Origin: Sphingomonas sp. Leaf339 | Lineage (GTDB): Bacteria > Pseudomonadota > Alphaproteobacteria > Sphingomonadales > Sphingomonadaceae | Length of the DNA: 64,000 bases | Assembly: GCF_001426195.1 (NCBI RefSeq) | Contig: NZ_LMRS01000012.1 | Span: 124,001 to 188,000 of the forward strand | Direction of reading: 5' to 3' | Shown here: one piece after another, positions 52,663 through 61,852 of the stretch | Layout: every line of letters begins with the position of its first letter | Position numbering within the stretch: position 1 is the first letter of the stretch | Translations under genes and position numbers: made by a program | The notes under the pieces: model-generated | Told to the model about the DNA's origin: nothing | What the model saw: the letters and a program-made list of their open reading frames with translations, nothing else | Database searches by the model: none

Positions 52663-53706
52663 GTGTCGGGCCAGCGCAGAGCCACCTCGTTCGATATCGC
52701 CCAGCTGGCAGGGGTGTCCCAGCCGACGGTGTCAAGAGCGCTTCGTGGCAGTACGACTGTCAGCGCCGCGACGCGTCAGCGGATCGAAACGATCGCGCGC
52801 GAGCTGAATTATTCGGTCGATCGGTCGGCATCCAATCTCCGATCGGGCGCAACGCGCACATTGGCTCTGTTACTGTTCCGCGATCCGACGCCGGACGAGA
52901 CGCTCATAAACCCGTTCTTTCTTGCGATGCTGGGATCGATGATGGGAGCGTGCGCGAACGCGGGCTACGACCTGTTGGTTTCGTTCCAGCAGATGTCGGG
53001 CGACTGGTATCGCGATTATGAGGGGAGCCACCGGGCCGATGGACTGATCCTGCTCGGCTATGGCAACTATGCGGATTATCATCACCGGCTGGTCGACATG
53101 GTCGATCAGGGTACGCATTTCGTTCGGTGGGGCCATGTCAAGCCAGGCCAGCCGGGTTTGACATTGGGGTGTGACAACGTCGCCGGCGGCCAGTCGGCCA
53201 CGCAGCACCTGATCGAACGCGGACGGCGGCGGATCGCGTTCCTTGGCAATGCGACGGATCACTATCCCGAATTCTACGATCGTTATCGTGGCTATGTACA
53301 AGCCCTGTCGGCGGCGGGCCTGTCGCCAGATCGCGCTTTGCAAATACCCTCGATCTCGACCGAGGAGGATGGCGTGCGGGCCGCGAAAGAGTTGCTGGCT
53401 CGGGGTGTCACCTTCGACGGTATTGTCGCCGCCAGCGACCTGATCGCACTGGCGGCGATGCGGGTGCTGGCGGGGGCGGGGATCATCGTACCGGATGACG
53501 TCGCCATCGTGGGTTTCGACGATATTCCTGCAGCGGGCCTCGCCAATCCACCCTTGACGACAGTGGTGCAGGATGCCGGCACCGCAGGGCGACGGCTGGT
53601 CGAACTATTGCTTGCCCGGATCAAGGGCGATCTCGCCGCCAGCCTAGTCCTGCCGACGCGATTGACCGTGCGGCGTTCGTCTGGTGAGATCAACGACGCA
53701 GGGTGA
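52663..53706 (+). CDS. LacI-family regulator of GH97 gene
   Basis: A 347-residue regulator with an N-terminal LacI helix-turn-helix (TSFDIAQLAGVSQPTVSRALRG, then SAATRQRIETIARELNY) and a periplasmic-binding-protein-like sugar domain (PDDVAIVGFDDIPAAGLANPPLTTV). The start is GTG 52663; an upstream frame of 61 codons to 52480 is not LacI-like. The ribosome site AGAGG is a little far. It probably controls the divergent GH97 gene in response to a glucoside. Its 3' end overlaps the convergent kinase gene by 17 bases. Confidence 0.9.
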   Translation: MSGQRRATSFDIAQLAGVSQPTVSRALRGSTTVSAATRQRIETIARELNYSVDRSASNLRSGATRTLALLLFRDPTPDETLINPFFLAMLGSMMGACANAGYDLLVSFQQMSGDWYRDYEGSHRADGLILLGYGNYADYHHRLVDMVDQGTHFVRWGHVKPGQPGLTLGCDNVAGGQSATQHLIERGRRRIAFLGNATDHYPEFYDRYRGYVQALSAAGLSPDRALQIPSISTEEDGVRAAKELLARGVTFDGIVAASDLIALAAMRVLAGAGIIVPDDVAIVGFDDIPAAGLANPPLTTVVQDAGTAGRRLVELLLARIKGDLAASLVLPTRLTVRRSSGEINDAG

Positions 53707-55039
53707 TCGTCGCGGCCAGACCTCCCTGAAGACGATTGGCCAGCACAACCTCACCCCCCGCCTCCCGCACGATGGCGCGAGCAAGCGCGAGTCCCAGGCC
53801 AATCCCGCCGGTTTCTCGATTGCGGGAAGTCTCCAGCCGCGTGAACGGATCGAACACGTCGCCCATCCGGTCGATGGGGATACCGGGACCGCGATCGGCC
53901 ACGACGATCGCCACGGCGTGCTGCTCGGCCCGGATACTGACCTCCGCCGCATCACCATATTTTACCGCATTCTCAATCAGGTTGCGGACGGCGCGGCGCA
54001 TCAGGGCAGGGCGCAGCCGCATGCGCAGCCGGTCGGTCTCCTCGAACGACACCGGTGCACCCAAATCTCTGAAATCCTCGACCACCGCATCGACCAGCGC
54101 GGCCAGATCGACTTCGGTCAGCGGTTCGCTTGGCCGGCCGAGACGGGCAAGCGACAGAATATCGTCGAGTGTCCGATTCATGTCGGCAATCGTATCGATC
54201 ATGCGGAGCCGATCTGCATCGTCCTCGACCGACTCGATCCGCACCCGTAATGCCGCCAGTGGCGTTCGCAAATCATGGCCGATCGCACCCAGCATCCGGT
54301 CCTTTTCATCCAGCATCGCCGTGACACGCAAGCGCAGGCCATTAAACGCGGCAATGAGCGCCGCGATATCGTCAGGACCACTGACGGCAACAGGCGCCAC
54401 AGGTTCGCCTGGACTAAAACGCTCGGCCGCCGCGGTCAGATCGCGTAAGGGTCGGGAAAGCCGCCGGACCGCCCATAGGACGGGCAGCAGGACGATGACG
54501 AACAGGATCGCCGTCTGACCGGCCAACCGCCACACCAGACTGATGTCATGCGCGCCCCAGGGCATGCGCTGGACCAGCCAGCCCAAGCCCGGCCGCTCGA
54601 CCGCGATCACCAGTTCGTCAGCGCTCCGCATCAAGTAGCGTCGCCGGCCGACAGGCAGACGACGCAGCAAAGGATTGTCGGCGCGAAGTGGGCTAAGGCC
54701 GGTGACGATGCGACCGACCTGTACGCCCGCTTCCGCAAGACCGGACCGCAAGGACTTCTCGACTTCCGGTTCGCGGGGCAGCGAAGCGGGAACGGGGTTG
54801 GCGGATACCAGGCGAACCCGCCCGCGATCGGCCACCGGCGGCCGGCCCTGCGCGCTGCGTTCGATCGCATCAGAAAACCGCGTCGCGGCCGGGCCAGTGA
54901 TCTGCGCCAGCGCAAAGAATCGCCGTTCCCGCAACAACAGCGTAAAGTTGATGGCCTGTGCCACGAACAGCGCAAGCGCGATCAGCAGCGCGATCTGGCC
55001 CGCGAGCTTTCTCGGCCAAAGCCGTGATAGAAGGGTCAA
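53690..55039 (-). CDS. Sensor histidine kinase, EnvZ-like
   Basis: A 449-residue kinase. The start is taken as TTG 55039, which overlaps the regulator stop as TTGA; the frame extends further but without start signals. Membrane helices (about 12-32 and 152-172) enclose a small periplasmic domain. HAMP is followed by phospho-His in AIGHDLRTPLAALRVR, then NLIENAVKYG, DRGPGIP and GIGLGLALARAI. Its partner is the upstream regulator. The EF-hand gene upstream suggests a metal or envelope signal, but no ligand can be named. Confidence 0.92.
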   Translation of the reverse strand: MTLLSRLWPRKLAGQIALLIALALFVAQAINFTLLLRERRFFALAQITGPAATRFSDAIERSAQGRPPVADRGRVRLVSANPVPASLPREPEVEKSLRSGLAEAGVQVGRIVTGLSPLRADNPLLRRLPVGRRRYLMRSADELVIAVERPGLGWLVQRMPWGAHDISLVWRLAGQTAILFVIVLLPVLWAVRRLSRPLRDLTAAAERFSPGEPVAPVAVSGPDDIAALIAAFNGLRLRVTAMLDEKDRMLGAIGHDLRTPLAALRVRIESVEDDADRLRMIDTIADMNRTLDDILSLARLGRPSEPLTEVDLAALVDAVVEDFRDLGAPVSFEETDRLRMRLRPALMRRAVRNLIENAVKYGDAAEVSIRAEQHAVAIVVADRGPGIPIDRMGDVFDPFTRLETSRNRETGGIGLGLALARAIVREAGGEVVLANRLQGGLAATITLRR

Positions 55040-55773
55040 AGCCGGGTTACTTCCGCTGCCAGGGTGTAGCCGCCGCCCCACACCGTCTTGATGATGTCGG
55101 GCGCTTTTGCATCTGCCTCGATCTTGCGGCGCAAGCGGCTGACCTGATTGTCGATCGCCCGGTCGAATGCGGCGGCCTCACGGCCTTGTGTCAGGTCGAG
55201 CAACTGATCGCGAGTCAGCACCTGACGCGGGCGCGTGACCAGCGCCAGCAGCAGATTGAACTCGCCCGTCGACAGCGGGACGGACACGCCCTCGCGATCG
55301 ACCAGCGCGCGTTCGCCCGATTTCAAAACCCAACCGGCAAAGGCATAGGAACCGGTTTCGGGCGCATGCTGGCGCGTGCCGCCGCCCTGCGTGCGCCGAA
55401 GGATCACCTTTACGCGAGTGGCAAGCTCGCGCGGCGAAAACGGCTTCACGACGTAATCGTCGGCACCCATTTCCAGTCCGACGATCCGGTCTGTCTCCTC
55501 CGCTCGGGCGGTTAGTAGGATGACTGGCACGTCACTGGTCGCGGCGACGTGACGGCACAGGCTCAAGCCGTCCTCGCCCGGCATCATGATGTCGATGATC
55601 GCCAGATCGATCGCATATGCCGCCAAACGCGACCGCGCGCCCTCCGCATCACCCGCTTGGGTGACGCGGAAACCTTGTTTGCCTAGATACACCGCCAGCG
55701 GTTCGCGGATCGAGCGCTCGTCATCGACTAGCAGTAGGTGCGGCAAGTCTCCCATGACGCTGGCGTCTAGCAT
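55036..55773 (-). CDS. OmpR-family response regulator with EF-hand neighbour
   Basis: A 245-residue regulator. ATG 55773 (MLDASVMGDLPHLLL) has GGAG about 10 bases upstream; ATG 55755 is the alternative. The receiver has VDDE, phospho-Asp in AIIDIMMPG and Lys in YVVKPF. The winged helix has LSTGEFNLLLALV, NQVSRLRRKIE and TVWGGGYTLA. The gene lies between an EF-hand protein (25 bases upstream) and its kinase (4-base overlap). Confidence 0.94.
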   Translation of the reverse strand: MLDASVMGDLPHLLLVDDERSIREPLAVYLGKQGFRVTQAGDAEGARSRLAAYAIDLAIIDIMMPGEDGLSLCRHVAATSDVPVILLTARAEETDRIVGLEMGADDYVVKPFSPRELATRVKVILRRTQGGGTRQHAPETGSYAFAGWVLKSGERALVDREGVSVPLSTGEFNLLLALVTRPRQVLTRDQLLDLTQGREAAAFDRAIDNQVSRLRRKIEADAKAPDIIKTVWGGGYTLAAEVTRL

Positions 55774-55798
55774 GACGCCGATCTCCGGAAACAGTGGG

Positions 55799-56245
55799 TC
55801 ATTGCGTTGGAGACGGAGGCGCATCGTCATCGCGCGGGGGGCGGGAGCCGGGGCGGGCGGCTGCCAGTTCGGCTGCATCGAGGCGGCCATCTTTATTCGT
55901 ATCCAGCCGATCGAAACGGGTCGCTGCCATCTGCCGCGTTTGCTCCAACGTCAGTTCCCGATCGCCGCCGCGACCCATGCCACGTCCACCGCGACCCGAA
56001 CCATCGCCGCGTCGCTCCGCTCGCATCGCATCCATCGCGGCACGACGCTCTTCGGGGGTCACCTTACCGTCATGGTTGCTATCCATGCGCGCGAACATGG
56101 CGTCCGCCTGTGCCATTACTTCTGCGCGGGTCACGACTCCGTCACCATTGGCATCAGCACGACGAAGACCGGCGGGCCCCCCGGGTGGCGGGGCAGACGG
56201 GGTGACAGCCTGAACCATGGCGGCAAGCAGAAGAGAGACAATCAT
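55799..56245 (-). CDS. Exported EF-hand protein
   Basis: A 148-residue protein with signal peptide (MIVSLLLAAMVQAVT) and three EF-hand loops: DANGDGVVTRAE, DSNHDGKVTPEE and DTNKDGRLDAAE, each with canonical calcium ligands. A Gly/Arg/Met-rich linker (about residues 78-95) separates the second and third. The C-terminus is Pro/Asp-rich. It is probably a periplasmic calcium-binding protein. It heads an operon with a two-component system, so it could buffer or report calcium to that system, which is inference. Confidence 0.88.
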   Translation of the reverse strand: MIVSLLLAAMVQAVTPSAPPPGGPAGLRRADANGDGVVTRAEVMAQADAMFARMDSNHDGKVTPEERRAAMDAMRAERRGDGSGRGGRGMGRGGDRELTLEQTRQMAATRFDRLDTNKDGRLDAAELAAARPGSRPPRDDDAPPSPTQ

Positions 56246-56561
56246 CGGACAGCTCCGGCCGGCGCGTGGACCATCCGGGCGCCGAATGGATGGACCTATC
56301 CCTCACCATTGTCGCACTCTTGTGTCGATCAGCCTACGTTGTGTCGCAATTTGTATGAACACAGCTCAGGCGAAGACCACAGTGCTGCTTGAACGTGGCG
56401 TCCGCCATGCCGAACGAATTCAATTTCCCCGTTTTAGGCAGTGGCCATCCGAAGCGTATCGATCGAGGAATAGGTACCCGTCAACGATTTCCTGACACTT
56501 CGGACGCGACGATCAAAACGTCTATTATCTGCGTCTCATTGCCCGTATTTTTCTAAATCCG
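56246..56561. other. Intergenic region between EF-hand operon and GST gene
   Basis: 316 bases upstream of the EF-hand operon and downstream of the GST gene, both minus strand. The part near 56400-56560 is AT-richer than its surroundings. I see no convincing gene: a 46-codon frame at 56353 on the plus strand has no ribosome site or known motif. The promoter of the EF-hand operon should lie in 56246-56340. Confidence 0.5.
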
Positions 56562-57251
56562 TCAGCGCGCCGTCTGACCGAACAAAATCTTCTTCGCTGA
56601 CTCGTCATTCACGACGTTGCGTTCACTGATTTCCTGTCCCCTTGCATAAGCCGCAATGGTCGCTGGCCGCGAAGCGATGCGATCGAACCAAAGATGTAGA
56701 AGGGGAAAGTCTTCTAGATTCTGCCCCTGTGCTTCATGCGGGACGATCCACGGGTAACAGGCCATGTCGGCAATCGAATAGTCGCCGGCGATAAAATCGC
56801 GCCCGTCGAGTTGCGTGTTCAGCACGCCGTACAAACAGCTGGTTTCCTTCACATATCGGTCAATCGCGTATGGAATTTTTTCAGGCGCATAGCGGTTGAA
56901 GTGATGGTTCTGCCCCAGCATCGGACCAAGGCCACCCATCTGCCACATCAGCCACTGCGTTGTTGCCACACGGTCGCGTATATCCGCTGAAAGGAAGCGG
57001 CCAGTCTTCTCCGCTAGATACAACAGAATTGCGCCCGATTCGAACACCGTAATCGGCGCGCCGCCATCGCTTGGTTCCTGATCGACGATCGCGGGCATCC
57101 GGTTGTTCGGCGCGATCGCCAGGAAATCGGGCGCGAACTGTTCACCCTTGCCGATATTTACCGGCAGTATGCGATAGGGGATTTCGGCCTCTTCGAGGAA
57201 GAGCGTGATCTTGTGCCCGTTGGGTGTGGGCCAGTAGTGCAGATCGATCAT
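56562..57251 (-). CDS. Glutathione S-transferase family protein, YfcG-like
   Basis: A 229-residue cytoplasmic enzyme. The thioredoxin-fold N-terminal domain (MIDLHYWPTPNGHKITLFLEE) has the T-P-N of Nu-class YfcG/Ure2p-like proteins; the cis-Pro in NNRMPAIVD and ESGAILLYLAEKTG form the glutathione site. The helical C-terminal domain has MWQMGGLGPMLGQNHHFNRYAPE, close to YfcG text, and DFIAGDYSIADMACYPWI. Such proteins act as disulfide-bond reductases or glutathione transferases. It lies after the tandem TetR gene on the same strand, 67 bases apart. Confidence 0.93.
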   Translation of the reverse strand: MIDLHYWPTPNGHKITLFLEEAEIPYRILPVNIGKGEQFAPDFLAIAPNNRMPAIVDQEPSDGGAPITVFESGAILLYLAEKTGRFLSADIRDRVATTQWLMWQMGGLGPMLGQNHHFNRYAPEKIPYAIDRYVKETSCLYGVLNTQLDGRDFIAGDYSIADMACYPWIVPHEAQGQNLEDFPLLHLWFDRIASRPATIAAYARGQEISERNVVNDESAKKILFGQTAR

Positions 57252-57318
57252 CGCGTTGGTCCTTACATGGTCCCGCTGAAGATGGTTGGTTCAGTGGACT
57301 ATCGAAAGGGGAGGGCAA

Positions 57319-58551
57319 TCAGGCCGCGGCCATCCGGTCGTCGAACAGGCCGTACAGCAACGTCGATGCGTACATCGCCACGGCCCGGTCGCGCGGCATC
57401 GTGCCGGCCCATTTGCGCATGTCGAACGCGGCATTCTGCAAGGCCATCAATGCCTGCGCCGCCACCAGCGCATCGACCGGACGGCACGACCCCTCCGCCA
57501 CGCCGTCCATGATAGTGCCGGCATAGCGGCGCGCGATCCGGTTCGACCGATCAACCATGGCATCGCGCACGCCAGCCGGCAGTCCACTCAGCGCCGTGGT
57601 GCGCAACAGCGGCGCAGCCTCGGCGAACTGCACGTCGAGCAGCGTGGCGACCGTGCTCGCCAATCGCTGCCAATAACTGTCATCGCGCGCATCGGCCAGC
57701 ACCTGCGCCTCGGAGATCGTATCGAACGAACGGCGATAACAGGCGGTGACCAACTCGTCCTTCGCATCGAGGTGATGGTAAAAGCTGCCCTTGGTGACGT
57801 TCAACTCCGACGCGATCCGCTGCACCGAAGCGCCGCGATAGCCCAGTTCGTTGATAAGGCGCGTGGCTGCCAACAAAAATGCCGCTCGGCCCGGCTCGCG
57901 TTCATCGTGGCTCAGATCGAGTATAGTCGGCGTCCAACGCGCGCCGGACGCAGCAATGCCGTTCGCAAACACATCCATCAGCCGCGCCTCCACCCGCGGA
58001 TACTGATCGGCATCGTATCGCTGGATCCAGATCGGCAGCCAGAAAGTGTTCTCCAGCAGCACGTGCGCCCGCGCGCTGGTCAAATCCTTCATCAGCCTGG
58101 TGCTGGGATCGCCCCACAAGGCACGGGTGGTCCGAAACACTTTTTGCCACCCCGCCATCAGACGCGACCGGATCGGATCCTCCGTAGCGCGCAGGTCCGA
58201 CAGCACGGCGAACGCCGTCTCCTCTCCCCGGTCGATCCGCTCCAGCCGTTCCATATTGAGCTGCAGATAGCGCGCGACGCGGGCGCGGGGGGTGTCGGCA
58301 CGCAGCGCGTCCTCTAGCATATCCATCAAGCGATCGAGCGTATTCTCGAATGCCGCAGCGGCAAGATCCTCCTTGCGCTTAAAATAATACGTGACACTGG
58401 TTGTATTCAGCCCAACACGCCGGGCAACATCGGCAAAGGTCATGCCCTTGGCCGATTGTTCGTTGATGGCTTCCGCGGCGGCAGCGAGGATCGCGTCGCG
58501 CTTGGCGCGAAAGCGCTTGGTTCCGATTTCTACGCTCTCGTCCGCCGTCAT
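57319..58551 (-). CDS. Tandem TetR-domain regulator
   Basis: A 410-residue protein made of two TetR modules. The first DNA-binding domain (residues about 16-62) has [19 protein letters not shown] and [18 protein letters not shown]. The second (about 222-270) has [18 protein letters not shown] and [18 protein letters not shown]. Each is followed by a helical ligand domain. Normal TetR proteins have about 200 residues and one such unit. It is divergent from an acyl-CoA dehydrogenase operon, so an acyl-CoA ligand is likely, as for other fatty-acid TetR regulators; that is inference. Confidence 0.9.
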   Translation of the reverse strand: MTADESVEIGTKRFRAKRDAILAAAAEAINEQSAKGMTFADVARRVGLNTTSVTYYFKRKEDLAAAAFENTLDRLMDMLEDALRADTPRARVARYLQLNMERLERIDRGEETAFAVLSDLRATEDPIRSRLMAGWQKVFRTTRALWGDPSTRLMKDLTSARAHVLLENTFWLPIWIQRYDADQYPRVEARLMDVFANGIAASGARWTPTILDLSHDEREPGRAAFLLAATRLINELGYRGASVQRIASELNVTKGSFYHHLDAKDELVTACYRRSFDTISEAQVLADARDDSYWQRLASTVATLLDVQFAEAAPLLRTTALSGLPAGVRDAMVDRSNRIARRYAGTIMDGVAEGSCRPVDALVAAQALMALQNAAFDMRKWAGTMPRDRAVAMYASTLLYGLFDDRMAAA

Positions 58552-58696
58552 CGTGCCATCTGTACCAGCTTCCTTTTGCAGGGCCAGTCCCTTTTCCGGT
58601 ATCCTCGTTTACGGCATTTTTGGGATAGATCGACGGCTTTACCGAACATCCGGTACGGTCTACGAAGCAGAAAACAACGATGGCTGGAGAGTGGCG

Positions 58697-59959
58697 GTGG
58701 ACTTCACCCTGAGCGAACGCGAAACCTATTTCAGGGATCAGGTGAAGGCATTCATCGACCGTGAAATCCGGCCACGGCACCCCGATTACATCGCGCAGGG
58801 CCATACGGGCGAGCGCTGGAAGGTGTTGCCGGTGATCGAGGAGGTCAAGGTGAAGGCAAAGACCGCCGGTCTTTGGAACTTCTTTATGCCCCCCCGCTCC
58901 GGACGTGCCCATGTCGACGACAGCTTCACGTTCGAAGGGACGCAGCTAAACAATCTCGAATACGCCCTGTGTGCCGAAGAGATGGGGAAGATCAGCTGGG
59001 CTTCCGAATGCTTCAACTGCTCGGCACCCGACACGGGCAACATGGAGGTGTTCCTGCGCTATGGCACCGCCGAGCAAAAGGAACGATGGCTGCGTCCATT
59101 GATGAACGGCGACATCCGTTCCGCTTTCCTGATGACGGAGCCGCAGGTAGCATCGTCGGACGCGACCAATATCCAGACCAGCATGGTACGCGATGGCGAC
59201 GATTATATCGTCAACGGCCGCAAATGGTGGTCGAGCGGCGTCGGCGATCCGCGCTGCAAGGTTGCCATCCTGATGGGCAAGACCAGCTTCGAAGGATCAC
59301 GGCACAGCCAGCAATCGATGATGATCCTCGATATGGAAGCGCCCGGCGTGTCGATCGAACGGATGCTGTCGGTCTATGGGTACGACCACGCGCCGCACGG
59401 CCACGGCGAGGTTTTGTTGACCGACGTCCGCGTACCTGCCTCGAATGTCCTGCTGGGCGAGGGGCGGGGGTTCGAGATCGCGCAGGGAAGACTGGGGCCG
59501 GGCCGCATCCATCATTGTATGCGAACGATCGGCGTCGCCGAAACGGCGCTGGAGGCGATGGCGAAGCGCCTGCAATCGCGCATCGTGTTTGGCAAGCGCA
59601 TCTCCGATCATTCGGTATGGGAACAACGCGTCGCCAAAGCGCGGATCGATATCGAGATGACCCGCCTGCTGTGCCTGAAGGCCGCTGACATGATGGACAA
59701 GGCGGGCAACAAGGCGGCGCAGGTGGAGATCGCGATGATCAAGGTCGCCGCCCCGACCATGGCGCTTCAGATTCTCGACGACGCTATTCAGGCGCATGGC
59801 GGCGCTGGCGTCAGTGAGGACTTCTCGCTGGCGCATGATTGGGCCGCGATGCGTACACTGCGCTTCGCCGACGGACCGGACGAGGTGCACAACCGTTCCA
59901 TCGCCCGTGCCGAATTCGGCAAATATGGCGATGTGGCGGCAGAGCGGCCTGTCAGGTGA
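58697..59959 (+). CDS. Acyl-CoA dehydrogenase family protein
   Basis: A 420-residue FAD enzyme of acyl-CoA oxidation. GTG 58697 ([15 protein letters not shown]) has GGAGA 6 bases upstream; a much longer frame from 58391 overlaps the divergent TetR gene. Motifs: [39 protein letters not shown] (FAD contact), [13 protein letters not shown] and the C-terminal [19 protein letters not shown]. The family with a linked APH-like kinase resembles eukaryotic ACAD10/ACAD11, which act on 4-hydroxy fatty acids. It overlaps the kinase gene by GTGA. Confidence 0.94.
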   Translation: MDFTLSERETYFRDQVKAFIDREIRPRHPDYIAQGHTGERWKVLPVIEEVKVKAKTAGLWNFFMPPRSGRAHVDDSFTFEGTQLNNLEYALCAEEMGKISWASECFNCSAPDTGNMEVFLRYGTAEQKERWLRPLMNGDIRSAFLMTEPQVASSDATNIQTSMVRDGDDYIVNGRKWWSSGVGDPRCKVAILMGKTSFEGSRHSQQSMMILDMEAPGVSIERMLSVYGYDHAPHGHGEVLLTDVRVPASNVLLGEGRGFEIAQGRLGPGRIHHCMRTIGVAETALEAMAKRLQSRIVFGKRISDHSVWEQRVAKARIDIEMTRLLCLKAADMMDKAGNKAAQVEIAMIKVAAPTMALQILDDAIQAHGGAGVSEDFSLAHDWAAMRTLRFADGPDEVHNRSIARAEFGKYGDVAAERPVR

Positions 59960-61008
59960 GCGCACCGGACGGCACGATCGAGGTAGCCGCCCGCGACCGG
60001 CTGAATCTGGACCGGCTGGGTGACTGGATGCAGACCCATGTCGACGGCTTTCACGGGTCGCTGACTTATCGCCGGTTCGCGGGCGGTCAATCGAACCCAA
60101 CCTATCGGATGGATACGCCGGCCCGAAGCTATGTCCTGCGGCGCAAACCGTTTGGCCCGATCCTCCCGTCCGCCCACGCGGTCGAACGCGAATTCCGCGT
60201 GATCGCCGGTCTTCATCCGACCGGCTTCCCGGTGCCCCAGCCGCTGGGGTTGTGTGATGACGATAAGGTCATCGGATCGCCCTTTTATGTGATGGAACTG
60301 GTCGCAGGACGGACGATCTGGGACGGTGGGATGCCCGACGCGCTGCCCGCCGACCGACGGGCGCATTATGATGCGATGGTCGATATGCTCGCGGCGCTTC
60401 ATCAGACCGATTACACGACGGCGGGGTTGTCGGACTATGGGCGGCCCGGCAATTACTTCGAACGGCAGGTCGCACGCTGGACGAAGCAATATCGTGCCGC
60501 CGAGACGGAGCGGATGGAGGCGGTGGATCGGCTAATCGACTGGCTGCCCCGAACGCTTCCCGAACAAACCCGTACGTCGATCGTCCATGGCGATTACCGG
60601 ATCGACAACATGATCTTCGCTGAAAATGGCCCGCGCGTGCTTGCGGTCCTGGATTGGGAATTGTCCACATTGGGCGATCCGCTCGCCGATTTCTCCTACC
60701 TTCTGATGAACTGGGTGACTGCGCCCGAGGGGCGGTCGGGCGTGTTGGGCCTGACCGGGCCCGACACGGGCATTCCGACCATGGAAGAGGTCGTCGAACG
60801 CTACTGCGCGGCAACTGGTCGAGACGGCGTGCCACAGCTCGATTGGTATTTCGCGTATAACCTTTTCCGGCTGACCGGCATCGTACAGGGCATCAAGCGC
60901 CGGATCATCGACGGCAATGCGGCCAGTGCGCAGGCGCAGGAAACTGCTGCGAGGGTACGCGGATTGGCGGATGCCGCCTGGGCGTTCGCCGAACGGGCGG
61001 GCGCATAG
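59956..61008 (+). CDS. APH-like phosphotransferase, ACAD10/11 kinase type
   Basis: A 350-residue aminoglycoside-phosphotransferase-fold kinase. GTG 59956 overlaps the dehydrogenase stop by 4 bases. Motifs: [19 protein letters not shown] (ATP Lys), the catalytic loop [13 protein letters not shown] and the metal-binding [21 protein letters not shown]. In ACAD10/11 such a kinase phosphorylates a 4-hydroxyacyl-CoA so that the dehydrogenase can remove the phosphate. Adjacent overlapping genes here suggest the same two-step route with separate proteins. True antibiotic resistance is unlikely. Confidence 0.92.
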   Translation: MSAPDGTIEVAARDRLNLDRLGDWMQTHVDGFHGSLTYRRFAGGQSNPTYRMDTPARSYVLRRKPFGPILPSAHAVEREFRVIAGLHPTGFPVPQPLGLCDDDKVIGSPFYVMELVAGRTIWDGGMPDALPADRRAHYDAMVDMLAALHQTDYTTAGLSDYGRPGNYFERQVARWTKQYRAAETERMEAVDRLIDWLPRTLPEQTRTSIVHGDYRIDNMIFAENGPRVLAVLDWELSTLGDPLADFSYLLMNWVTAPEGRSGVLGLTGPDTGIPTMEEVVERYCAATGRDGVPQLDWYFAYNLFRLTGIVQGIKRRIIDGNAASAQAQETAARVRGLADAAWAFAERAGA

Positions 61009-61021
61009 CGGGAGAAGATCG

Positions 61022-61813
61022 ATGGCACGGTTTACGGGAAAGTCGGTAATCGTCACCGGTGGCGGGTCGGGCATCGGGCGGGCTTCCGCGATCGCCTTCG
61101 CGGCCGAGGGCGCGCAGGTGGTGGTCGCGGATCTAACCGACGGCGCGGAGGAAACCGCGGCGATGATCGGCCCGGCTGCACGCGCGATCCGGATCGATGC
61201 GGGATATGAAGACGATGTCCTTCGCATGATCGCCCTTGCCGTGGAGGCGCATGGGGGGCTGGATATCATGTTTGCCAATGCCGGCATCTCCGGTGGCATG
61301 GCGAATATTTTCGATACCGACGTTGCACTGATAACCGAGGTGTTGCGCGTGAACCTGATCGGGCCGTTCCTGGCCATCAAGCACGCCGCCCCTCGCATCG
61401 CAGAGCGCGGCGGCGGTGCCATCGTGCTCACGGCCAGCGTTGCGGGGCTACGATCGGGCGCCGGGTCGCCAGCCTATTCCGCGTCGAAGGCCGGCGTCAT
61501 CAATCTGGCCCAGGTCGCCGCCCAGCAATTGTCTGGATCGAACGTGCGGGTGAATGCGCTGCTACCCGGACTAACCGAAACGGGGATGACGCAGGTGGTG
61601 TTCGATCACGCACGCGACGTCGGGAAGCTGGACCGCGTCGGCCGATTGAACCCGCTTCGTCGCGGTGGCTCGCCGGAGGAACTGGCCAAGGTAGCGCTGT
61701 TCCTCGCCTCCAACGACGCAAGCTATGTCAACGGGCAAGCGATTGTCGTCGATGGCGGGCTGTCATCCAGCCATCCCGTCATCTGGCAGGAATACGGGAT
61801 AACCGCCGCGTAG
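61022..61813 (+). CDS. SDR family oxidoreductase of acyl-CoA operon
   Basis: A 263-residue classical SDR. ATG 61022 has GGGAGAAG upstream. Motifs: [14 protein letters not shown] in FANAGISGG, Ser in [13 protein letters not shown] catalytic pair and PGLTETGM. It is probably a 3-hydroxyacyl- or alcohol-type dehydrogenase acting with the two upstream genes, 13 bases away, in fatty-acid breakdown. Confidence 0.92.
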   Translation: MARFTGKSVIVTGGGSGIGRASAIAFAAEGAQVVVADLTDGAEETAAMIGPAARAIRIDAGYEDDVLRMIALAVEAHGGLDIMFANAGISGGMANIFDTDVALITEVLRVNLIGPFLAIKHAAPRIAERGGGAIVLTASVAGLRSGAGSPAYSASKAGVINLAQVAAQQLSGSNVRVNALLPGLTETGMTQVVFDHARDVGKLDRVGRLNPLRRGGSPEELAKVALFLASNDASYVNGQAIVVDGGLSSSHPVIWQEYGITAA

Positions 61814-61852
61814 TTTACGCGCCGTTATATGGTCCTTTGCTACCTGGACGAC

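Noticed and set aside
56353..56495. 46-codon plus-strand frame between EF-hand and GST genes
   Set aside because: No ribosome site, no motif, and it lies in an AT-richer non-coding spacer.
59956..61008. Aminoglycoside resistance gene
   Set aside because: The kinase fold is shared, but the sequence and the adjoining acyl-CoA dehydrogenase fit the ACAD10/11-type kinase family, not antibiotic enzymes.
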